From Mercurialis annua (Eukaryota > Streptophyta > Magnoliopsida > Malpighiales > Euphorbiaceae): a stretch of 64,000 bases of DNA. Positions within the stretch are counted from its first letter, which is position 1. Every line of letters starts with the position of its first letter. The position numbers and the translations under genes were made by a program. The stretch is taken from assembly GCF_937616625.2 (NCBI RefSeq), contig NC_065570.1, positions 70,087,665 to 70,151,664 of the forward strand, written 5' to 3'. The notes below the pieces were generated by a model. The model saw only the letters and a list, made by a program, of their open reading frames with translations, searched no databases and had not been told where the DNA came from. Below, one piece after another: positions 56,028 to 64,000 of the stretch.

Positions 56028-58294
56028 TTCTTTGATAATTCACCAACCCCAAAACCCTAGCGAAAAAGATGAAGAGAAGATAATTTCAAGGAGAGAGGAG
56101 ACAAAAGAGGAAGATTATTTTGGTAAGCTAAAAAGATGTATGTATTTGAATGTGAAAAACAGAGAGATTATTATGGTTATGTTATGGAAATATTAATATT
56201 AATATTAATATTGTAATATGGAATTGGGTAATGTTGTTGGTGTAGCGTTGAGGTTTTGGCTTGTAAGTGAAGGTAATAAATGTCTTAGAAAAAGTGGGAG
56301 AGAGAAACATGGGGAATTAAATGCTGCCTCAATGTTCCTCAGATTCAGCTCTAGTTTACTTTTTTCTTGCTTTTCTTAGGACGTTGATGACAAATCAAGA
56401 CATCCCATTACAATTATTTTTTTATAATTGGAAATATTGCACCTATGGTGTTCGGATTTTTTAATAGTTTCTATTTTTAATATGCATTTATCTATTTATT
56501 ATTCATTTAAGTACTATATGAAATTATTTATTTATATCGAACAAGTGTTTGCGACATGTTATACCGGATTTTTTAAGTTAAAGTGAAAAAATTAGTTGAA
56601 ATGCTCTTTAAAATTATTTCAAAAAATTTACAATCGTTTTCCGCTATTTATTAATTCACTCTTTTTATTCTTCTCTATTTATTTTTTATAATTATTAATT
56701 ATAAAATTTGAATTATAGATAATTATAATTATTATTTATATTAATGAAAGAAGTGTAAATTATAATAAATATATAAGTTGATACAAAAGATACATATATT
56801 AAACCATTAATATAAAAACAGAAAATACCAACCTATTACACCGGGAACCAAAATCGGAATATCATATGATCTAGTCATGGGTCAAATTTGAAATTCGATT
56901 AGATTATTAGTCGAACATTTTTTAACTGGTTATGACCTTTAATTTTTTATTTTTTCAATTCTTTCACCGGTTTGATCTAATAAAAAAAGTATTAAGTAGG
57001 TATTTTTGAGACTTGTTAATAGTAAAATTTGCAAGTATACAGATGTCTACTCAAATAATACAAATTGTATAGTTGGATTGTCGATCCTCAAGAAAAGCCA
57101 AGTCTTTTCCACCAAATTATCAGTTATAATTTATTTAGCAACTAAGTGGGTTTGGGAAAATTATTAAAACTACTAAAAGTAATAAATCAAATGTTGAAAT
57201 AAAACTGAATTTGAACTTATAAGAGAAGAAATTAGAGTAATAATTATTCTTATGTTATTCGGTTTATAAATTATGGTTAATTTTACTTAATTATATAGCA
57301 AAAACTCATTGATCTAATAAATTATGATTAATTCTCTCGAGTTTCAATCACTAAGCATATAACTCATTCCCGCGCAATTATAGACCTAAAAAACCAATTC
57401 AATCAAATTGGTAAAATAAATCTAAAGAACATTTAATCATTGATTCACTCTCGTGTAATTAAATATTAAATTGTTATTTATTAATGTATATTTTGAATTA
57501 GTTTTCCCAAGTTTTTTTTTTTTTTGAAATGTTTCCCAAGTTAAATACATGACAATGATTTAATTGGAAAAAAAAAATCAAACATTTAAAACAATAAATA
57601 ACAAATAATTATATAGCAAAAATTCATGATCTAATAAATTGAAATAATCAAAATTTTAAAATTAATCTCCATTATGAATTTTACATTTCAAAGTTGAAAG
57701 AAAAAGTTGCAAAATATTTGGAGACAAAGAAGGGAATTGTGTAATAAGGTTAGGTGTTTATGCGGGTCCATACTATATTTAATGGCCGACTAGAGAACTT
57801 CAAAACAGCAACATCCAAAATTGTGACTCCTTTATTTTAGTACGCTCTTTTAATAAACCTATCCATTTCCCTAATCTAAAGAACTTTCTATCCAAATCAA
57901 CCCCAAAATACAATGACATTTTAATCATCTTTCCACTCATTCTTTCTCATCCACCCCTCTCTTTAAAATCGTTTCATGTTGAAGATAACATAATATTTCA
58001 CAATTACAGTTAGGAGTGTTTAGCTTAACAGTTTTAGTTTGCATATAATAGCATTAAAAATTAAATTTGAGATAGTTTATTTCAGAACGGTTCACACTTA
58101 ACTAAATTAGAAAAATATTTTAAATGAAACTAATGACAATGTTTTTAAAATAAGAAGATGAAAATTGAATCCACGTTTTGAGCAACTACATGTGATGGTA
58201 TTACTATTATCTAAGATACTGAAATCTGTTGAAATGCTTAGCATTGAATGAAGGAGGGGGAATGTGAGTAAATGATCAAACAATCAATAAATAA
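56028..58294. other. Upstream region of IDL, then intergenic
   Basis: The first few hundred bases contain the IDL promoter on the minus strand. A short (TTAATA)n repeat lies near 56188-56211. About 57030-57600 has a retrotransposon-like look (tgcaagtatacagatgtc... ggattgtcgatcctcaagaa) but no borders. The LINE 5' UTR must start somewhere before 58295. Confidence 0.4.
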
Positions 58295-60121
58295 ATGTTC
58301 GTGAGGATGGAAAACACTCTGAAAGATACTTCTCTCGGCTCTCCCTCTGATGATCCACCGACCGACGACGAGAAGTGCTCAACGAAGAAAGTAAAGAACC
58401 GTCCGGAGGAAATAATGCGAACCGGTAATGAAGAGGCGGACATGGAAGTGGAAACAACGGCAAAAACGACGGATGTGGAAGAAGGAAATATTCCCAAAGC
58501 TTCCTTCAAAGAGAAGCTCATGAGTAATGATAAAGCCTTAGATTCTGATCCTGAAGATGATCACTCTGCCTTTGTCCTGTCTAATGATGATATTGAAATA
58601 GGCAATGCTAAGGGCGTTCCGTCTATTAACTTTTCAGACAGAATTCATAATCTTTTTGCCCTTAACATGAAACTTTGTGTGGTTGTTCGTCTCTTAGGCA
58701 AAACCATTGGATACAGGACTCTCTTTGGTCGTCTGATGAAACTTTGGAAGCCTAAAAACTACCCGAGCCTGGTTGATCTAGACAACAATTTCTTTCTTGT
58801 GAGATTCTACTCGATGGATGATTACATCAATGCGTTGTCTGGTGGTCCTTGGGTGCTATTCGGTCACTATCTCACCGTTCAACCTTGGGATCCTTCTTTC
58901 TCCTCAGATAACACCAATACTACTTCGGTGACCGCTTGGGTTCGTTTTCCCGGTCTACCTTACCATTACTATCATAATCATGTTCTAAAAGCCATTGCCT
59001 CTACCATCGGCAGTGTTGTTCGCATTGACTATAATACTGAAGCTAGGGAACGTGGGAAATTTGCCCGTCTTGCCATCAGTTTGGATCTTACCAAGCCTCT
59101 TGTTTCGAGAATTTTGATTGATGGCCGAATCCAAAAGGTTGAATACGAAGGGCTACCGATAATTTGTTTTGACTGTGGCCGCTACGGTCATCGTGAAAAT
59201 TATTGTCCTTTTAAAACTGTTGATACTTCTATGGATGATTTGGCTAAATCTAACAGTTCCGTGCTCAACCAGCCGCCAGCTACGGTGGTCGAGGATGCTC
59301 AATTCGGTCCCTGGATGCAGGTGGCTAATCGTAGAAGGAAACCAGATTTTCAGGCCAACAATCATGGCAATAACGGTCAAAAAATATCAGGGTCAATATT
59401 TGATTCTCTGGCTAACCTGGTGGAGGATATTCAGGAAACTAATGCCCAGAATGGTAAGGCTGAGATGGCTATTCCTAATTCAGAGACAAATATGTCAGGA
59501 CCTCAGATTAGGAAAATCGCCGATCATGCTACAAGGTCTTCATCTGGAAAAGGAAAAAATAAAGCTCATGTGGGAAAGGAAAATATTCCTAAAATTAGTA
59601 ATCTCATGGCCATGCAAATTCATGCAAGTGACGTGACCCAAGACCACAACAATCCAATGCAAAAGCATGCAGAAGCAAAACAAACTAACAGGTTAAGTAA
59701 TATGCACCAAAACAATATCCTAACTAAGTTGGATAATTCTATGGCTAAAGTGAGCATTACCTTGGATCCCACAAAGCATTCCGCTGTGTCTATCATTTCG
59801 TCAGATAACAATAACGAGGATTCGATTCAACTATCTCAACTAAAAAATCTCACTCTAAGAGATAAGTTTAATCAAAAAGGCCCTGATAAATCTCATAGTC
59901 AGTGGAGTGTGAAGATCAACAAACATTCGAAAAGCAATACCAAAATTCGAAAGAAAAAAGAAGTTCCTCACCTCCAATGTTCTTCTGCTCGTGATATGAT
60001 ATTGGAGATGGGCAATGCAGTGATGAAGGGAGATGGCAGCAACAATCTGTTGGATGACCTTAGTATCAAGGATCTAGTGGCGACTTCTACTAGCGTCGAA
60101 GACCTTAACCGGCCATCCTAA
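58295..60121 (+). CDS. LINE ORF1 protein (DUF4283, CCHC zinc knuckle)
   Basis: 608 aa from the ATG at 58295 (a second Met at residue 5 is an alternative start). The N-terminal 115 residues are acidic and low in structure. The DUF4283 domain covers about 118-204 (KLCVVVRLLGKTIGY ... GGPWVLFGHYLTVQPWDP). It is followed by the AWVRFPGLP segment and a CX2CX4HX4C zinc knuckle at 291-304 (CFDCGRYGHRENYC), then a long polar tail. ORF1 proteins of plant L1 elements bind RNA and chaperone nucleic acid in the retrotransposition particle. The frame is complete and all zinc ligands are present. ORF2 follows after 32 bp, so its translation probably depends on reinitiation. Confidence 0.9.
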   Translation: MFVRMENTLKDTSLGSPSDDPPTDDEKCSTKKVKNRPEEIMRTGNEEADMEVETTAKTTDVEEGNIPKASFKEKLMSNDKALDSDPEDDHSAFVLSNDDIEIGNAKGVPSINFSDRIHNLFALNMKLCVVVRLLGKTIGYRTLFGRLMKLWKPKNYPSLVDLDNNFFLVRFYSMDDYINALSGGPWVLFGHYLTVQPWDPSFSSDNTNTTSVTAWVRFPGLPYHYYHNHVLKAIASTIGSVVRIDYNTEARERGKFARLAISLDLTKPLVSRILIDGRIQKVEYEGLPIICFDCGRYGHRENYCPFKTVDTSMDDLAKSNSSVLNQPPATVVEDAQFGPWMQVANRRRKPDFQANNHGNNGQKISGSIFDSLANLVEDIQETNAQNGKAEMAIPNSETNMSGPQIRKIADHATRSSSGKGKNKAHVGKENIPKISNLMAMQIHASDVTQDHNNPMQKHAEAKQTNRLSNMHQNNILTKLDNSMAKVSITLDPTKHSAVSIISSDNNNEDSIQLSQLKNLTLRDKFNQKGPDKSHSQWSVKINKHSKSNTKIRKKKEVPHLQCSSARDMILEMGNAVMKGDGSNNLLDDLSIKDLVATSTSVEDLNRPS

Positions 60122-60153
60122 AGGCGGTTTGCTTTCTATTCCCCATCTTTTTA

Positions 60154-63100
60154 ATGAATTTAAATCTCTTAATTTGGAACTGCCAAGGGGTAGCTAGCAA
60201 CAATTTTTTCCGTACTTTGAAGTCTTTCAAAGATTGTTATAATCCCTCCTTGATTGTTTTGGTTGAACCCAGAATTGCAGGACTAAAAGCAGATAAAGTC
60301 ATCAAACGTTCCGGTTTTGAGTTCTCTCACCGGGTGGAAGCTCAAGGCTTCTCGGGTGGTATTTGGCTGCTCTGGAATAATAGTATTAATATTACGGTGT
60401 TATCTAACCACCGTCAATATATCCACACTTCTCTTTCTTTGGCTAACAGGAATGAATCCTTCCTCTTCACGGCAGTTTATGGAAGCCCCAATAAATCCAA
60501 AAGACAATCCTTATGGAGCGACCTTTCTGCCCTTAATACAGGTAATGATCTTCCTTGGTTGCTAGCTGGAGATTTTAACGCTATTCTTTGCGCTTCTGAC
60601 AGGAAAGGTGGAGCTCGTCAAAGAAATTACAGCTGCACCCATTTCGCCAACTTTTTGGATTCTAACGCTCTTAATCAATTGGACTTCGTTGGTCCTGTTT
60701 TCACTTGGAGGCGGGGATCTCTTTTTCAGCGTCTTGACAGAGGCATTTGTAATGAGTTTTGGCAGCGTCTTTTCCCTGAAGCTATCATCCATCACTTACC
60801 TCGGATATGCTCAGATCATAGACCTATTCTCATAAAGCTCAATCCTCCTAGTCCGACAGTTAATAATCCCAAAAGTTTCAGTTTTTTGGCTTCCTGGCTC
60901 ACTCACAAAGATTTCAGTTTGTTTGTTAGTAATTGCTGGAACTCTCTTAATTCATTCAATGACAATGTGAGGCACTTTATCGATAATATCCGGGTTTGGA
61001 ATGTTCAAGTTTTTGGTAATATCTTCAAACAAAAGAAGTCTATTCTTGCTCGGCTTAATGGAATTCAAAAAGCTTTGGAAATCCGTCACTCTAATTTCCT
61101 TAGTGATTTGGAAACGCAACTCAAAGCTGAGCTTGATGAAATTCTTCTTAGAGAGGAGTCGCTTTGGGTTCAAAAATCTAGAAGTGACTGGATTATGCTC
61201 GGAGATAAAAACACCTCCTTCTTTCACGCTAAAACTATGGCTAGAAGAAGAAAAAACCGTATTAGCATGATCAATAATCTTGAAGGAAACTGGTGTGATA
61301 ATGAAGCAACTCTTCGTGATATGGCTGTCAACTTTTTCATGGATTTATACTCCGAAGATGTGGCTTGCAGACCCGCTTATCATTACAGAGGTTATTTCCC
61401 TTCCATTGAAGTCGGTATGCTTGTAAATATGTCCAGTAATGTGACAAATGGAGAGTGCCATCAAGCGGTCTTTCAGATGCAGCCTTGGAAGGCCCCGGGA
61501 GCGGACGGTATCCCTGCAGCGTTCTACCAAAATCAGTGGGCTGTTGTGGGAAATTCGATCTGCTCTTTAGTTCAAAGAATTTTTGCCGATGGTATTATGG
61601 ATCCTGAACTTAATAAGACCTTAATTTGCCTCATTCCCAAAGCTGATAAGCCCGTAACTATCAAAGATTTTAGGCCTATAAGTTTGTGCACGGTAGTCTA
61701 CAAAATTGTTACCAAAATTATTACCAACAGACTCAAGCCTATTATGCCTCTTATCGTTAATCCCACTCAAGTCAGCTTTGTCGCTGGGCGCAACATCACT
61801 GATAATATCATTATTGTCCAAGAGGTTATTCATTCTATGAGAAGGAAGAAAGGCAAAGAGGGCTGGTTTGCAATCAAAGTAGATTTGGAGAAAGCTTATG
61901 ATCGTCTTAGTTGGAATTTCATTGAAGACACCCTCAAAGACGCAAGCATTCCCGACAACTTAATTAAAGTGATTATGAATTGCGTCTCTTCTTCGCATAT
62001 GAGTCTTCTTTGGAATGGGTGTAAATCTCAAGAGTTCAAACCGACCAGGGGCATCCGTCAGGGAGATCCCCTATCTCCTTACCTTTTTGTTTTATGCATG
62101 GAACGCCTATCTCACCGTATTGAACTCGCTATTCAAAATGGTGAATGGCTGCCCATTAAGTTGAATAAGCTCGGACCTAACCTCTCCCATCTTTTTTTTG
62201 CAGATGACATGGTGTTATTTGGGCATGCGAACGAGAACCAAGCAAGAGTCATTAAGGCTATACTTGATGAATTTGCTGCTAGTTCCGGTCTCAAAGTTAG
62301 CTTAAATAAAACTAAGATTTTTTTCTCTCCGAATGTTGACGGTCAGTGCGCTACTAATATTAGTTCCCACTTGGGGTTCCAAAAATCAACTGATCTCGGA
62401 AAGTATTTGGGTGTTCCTCTTTTGCATTCTAGAGTAACTAAAGACACTTATGCTTATATCCTTGATAAGATTCGATCTAAGCTATCCGGGTGGAACGCAA
62501 GTCTTCTTTCTATGGCTGGTCGGATCACCTTGGCTAAGACTGTCTTGTTGGCTATTCCCGGGTACTCCATGCAAACTAATTCGCTGCCTAAGAGCCTCTG
62601 TGGTCAAATTGACCGTGTCGTTCGCAACTTTGTTTGGGGTAGCACGGATGAATCCAGGAAACCTGCTCTTGTTAATTGGTCTGATATGTGCACCCCTCCC
62701 GCCCATGGTGGTAGCGGCATTCGGGACATTCGCAAGCAAAACAACGCCTTTATTATGAAAATTGGTTTTTTAGTTCTGACTAAACCTGAGCTTCTGTGGG
62801 TTCAGGTCCTTCGCAACAAGTACGGTTGGTCTCGTCATGGTAACACTTGCAAAGTTAACAGTTCGAGTTCAAGTCTTTGGAGAAATATTTCTCACATCTG
62901 GAATAATGTCCTCTCTGGCATTCACTGGGCTGTGGGGGATGGCGATAATGTTAGGTTTTGGGAGGATAATTGGCTAGGCAATTTTGGTCCGCTTAAATTG
63001 TTGGCCTTAACTCCTGTTCCTAACATTGTCTTTCAAGAAACAGTAAAAGATTATGTTTGCAATGGTTCCTGGAAGTGGGATAAATTAGAGGGTTTGGTTC

Positions 63101-64000
63101 CAAATGAGGTTCTTTTACATCTAGCTGCTATGAAGCCTCCCTCTTCCTCTGATGGTAGTGACCGGCGTTATTGGGGGCTCACCAGCTCAGGTAAGTTCTC
63201 GGTATCTTCAGCTTATAATATGCAGGTAAGTAATCTTTGTGGAGAGGAAAATTCCAAGTGGAAGAGTATATGGAGCTGGCCAGGTGCTCAGCGGGTGCGG
63301 ACCTTCCTGTGGCTTACTGCGAAGGACAAACTTCTTACGAATCATGAACGAAGACGCAGACATATGACGAAGGATGCTTCCTGCCATCTTTGCGGAGCTG
63401 CTATCGAAGATAATGAGCATATCCTTCGCTCATGTATTCTTGCAAGGGAAGTGTGGCGTAAACTTATTGATCCCAAGTTTTGCCTTGATTTTTTTAACAA
63501 CCCTTTTCACGAGTGGTTCTTTGAAAATTTGCAGGAAACTAAAAGTTGGAATCAGTCAGATTGGAGGCTGACTTTTGGCATCACATGTTGGTCTCTTTGG
63601 TCTCAAAGGAATGCTCTTATTTTTCAAGATGTCAGACGTAGCTCAGTCGACATGATTCATTCTATCCGTACTATGGTGAGCTATACTTTGAAGGCTCAAC
63701 ATTTCAGCCTGCTTTCTGATCCTGGCGCTACACCAAAACAGACTTACCTCATTGGTTGGTCCCCTCCTCCGGTTCAGTGGATCAAACTCAATACTGATGG
63801 AGCCGTTCGTTCGCCTTCAAACAATGCTTCCTCCGGGGGTATAGCTCGTAACAAGTATGGAGATTGGGAGTTCGGATTCAGTAGGCACATTGGCATTTGT
63901 TCAGTCCTTCAAGCTGAGTTGTGGGGTGCTTTGGATGGTCTTGAGATTGCCTGGAACAAGGTTACCGCCATGTCATTCTCGAAATGGACAGCAAGACTGA
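60154..64000 (+). CDS. LINE ORF2 (endonuclease, reverse transcriptase, RNase H), partial
   Basis: Starts ATG at 60154 (MNLNLLIWNCQG) and runs open to the window end. The endonuclease/exonuclease/phosphatase domain has WNCQG, VEPR, AGDFN (near residue 138) and SDHRPI. The reverse transcriptase has DFRPISLC, VDLEKAYDRL (576-585), RGIRQGDPLSPYLF and FADD (682-685). A zf-RVT segment follows (FLWLTAKDKLLT ... CHLCGAAIEDNEHILRSC), then an RNase H-like domain beginning NTDGAV with AELWGA. After the codon ending at 63960 the sense continues one base out of frame: the next bases read YRHVILEMDSKT only if a single G is supplied, so one base appears lost. Function: target-primed reverse transcription. 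EN and RT residues look intact; the RNase H end is broken. Confidence 0.9.
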   Translation, partial: MNLNLLIWNCQGVASNNFFRTLKSFKDCYNPSLIVLVEPRIAGLKADKVIKRSGFEFSHRVEAQGFSGGIWLLWNNSINITVLSNHRQYIHTSLSLANRNESFLFTAVYGSPNKSKRQSLWSDLSALNTGNDLPWLLAGDFNAILCASDRKGGARQRNYSCTHFANFLDSNALNQLDFVGPVFTWRRGSLFQRLDRGICNEFWQRLFPEAIIHHLPRICSDHRPILIKLNPPSPTVNNPKSFSFLASWLTHKDFSLFVSNCWNSLNSFNDNVRHFIDNIRVWNVQVFGNIFKQKKSILARLNGIQKALEIRHSNFLSDLETQLKAELDEILLREESLWVQKSRSDWIMLGDKNTSFFHAKTMARRRKNRISMINNLEGNWCDNEATLRDMAVNFFMDLYSEDVACRPAYHYRGYFPSIEVGMLVNMSSNVTNGECHQAVFQMQPWKAPGADGIPAAFYQNQWAVVGNSICSLVQRIFADGIMDPELNKTLICLIPKADKPVTIKDFRPISLCTVVYKIVTKIITNRLKPIMPLIVNPTQVSFVAGRNITDNIIIVQEVIHSMRRKKGKEGWFAIKVDLEKAYDRLSWNFIEDTLKDASIPDNLIKVIMNCVSSSHMSLLWNGCKSQEFKPTRGIRQGDPLSPYLFVLCMERLSHRIELAIQNGEWLPIKLNKLGPNLSHLFFADDMVLFGHANENQARVIKAILDEFAASSGLKVSLNKTKIFFSPNVDGQCATNISSHLGFQKSTDLGKYLGVPLLHSRVTKDTYAYILDKIRSKLSGWNASLLSMAGRITLAKTVLLAIPGYSMQTNSLPKSLCGQIDRVVRNFVWGSTDESRKPALVNWSDMCTPPAHGGSGIRDIRKQNNAFIMKIGFLVLTKPELLWVQVLRNKYGWSRHGNTCKVNSSSSSLWRNISHIWNNVLSGIHWAVGDGDNVRFWEDNWLGNFGPLKLLALTPVPNIVFQETVKDYVCNGSWKWDKLEGLVPNEVLLHLAAMKPPSSSDGSDRRYWGLTSSGKFSVSSAYNMQVSNLCGEENSKWKSIWSWPGAQRVRTFLWLTAKDKLLTNHERRRRHMTKDASCHLCGAAIEDNEHILRSCILAREVWRKLIDPKFCLDFFNNPFHEWFFENLQETKSWNQSDWRLTFGITCWSLWSQRNALIFQDVRRSSVDMIHSIRTMVSYTLKAQHFSLLSDPGATPKQTYLIGWSPPPVQWIKLNTDGAVRSPSNNASSGGIARNKYGDWEFGFSRHIGICSVLQAELWGALDGLEIAWNKVTAMSFSKWTARL

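Larger units (their letters stand above)
58295..64000 (+). mobile_element. L1-type LINE (non-LTR retrotransposon), 3' end outside the window
   Basis: Two long plus-strand reading frames, ORF1 (58295-60121) and ORF2 (from 60154), separated by 32 bp, with the domain order of plant L1 LINEs. The 5' border is not defined by a visible target duplication, and the 3' border is beyond 64000. The frames are open over 5.6 kb apart from one frameshift near the end, so the copy is young. Confidence 0.9.

Noticed and set aside
57030..57600. LTR-retrotransposon fragment
   Set aside because: The phrase ggattgtcgatcctcaagaa recalls plant retrotransposon ends, but no TG...CA borders, duplication or coding part could be shown.
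59153..63571. Multiple 60-155 codon frames within the LINE
   Set aside because: Frame shadows of ORF1 and ORF2, mostly in one constant relative frame.

Overview
This is an AT-rich stretch of a eudicot nuclear genome. It has plant-type introns (GT...AG, pyrimidine-rich tracts), many MITEs with classical plant ends (CTCCCTCCGTCCC Stowaway ends), a plant L1-type LINE, a long Ty3/gypsy-style solo LTR, and plant-specific gene families. The species cannot be named from the sequence. All family assignments come from reading motifs; no database search was run.

Layout. 1-7054: gene-poor, with several inverted-repeat elements; two of them (4173-4554, 5255-5747) have perfect 9-bp target duplications. 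7055-9003 (-): a six-exon nuclear speckle RNA-binding protein (NSR, RRM family), one intron of which has minor-spliceosome (U12) signals. 9844-23124 (-): a tandem array of three intronless B-lectin (G-type lectin) receptor-like kinases. The third copy is split by a 2,954-bp solo LTR flanked by the 5-bp duplication AAACG; apart from that insertion its frame is continuous. 24557-41893: no host gene, but Stowaway, hAT-like and Mutator-like elements, a 2.87-kb decayed MULE (27309-30175) with odd internal arrays, and short tRNA-derived SINEs. 42463-48789 (+): a nine-exon PRAF/RLD gene (PH, RCC1 repeats, FYVE, BRX). 55791-56027 (-): a small secreted peptide precursor of the IDA/IDA-LIKE family. 58295-64000 (+): an L1-type LINE with ORF1 (DUF4283 plus zinc knuckle) and ORF2 (endonuclease, reverse transcriptase, RNase H), running off the window end, with a one-base frameshift in the RNase H part.

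How it fits together. From memory, NSR, PRAF/RLD and IDL genes also lie next to each other on Arabidopsis chromosome 1 (near At1g76940, At1g76950 and At1g76952). If so, this window preserves an old NSR-PRAF-IDL neighbourhood that has been opened by a receptor-kinase array and about 19 kb of transposon-rich DNA. NSR acts in alternative splicing, PRAF/RLD in membrane identity and polar trafficking, IDL in cell-separation signalling, and the kinases probably in surface perception. Nothing suggests they form one pathway.
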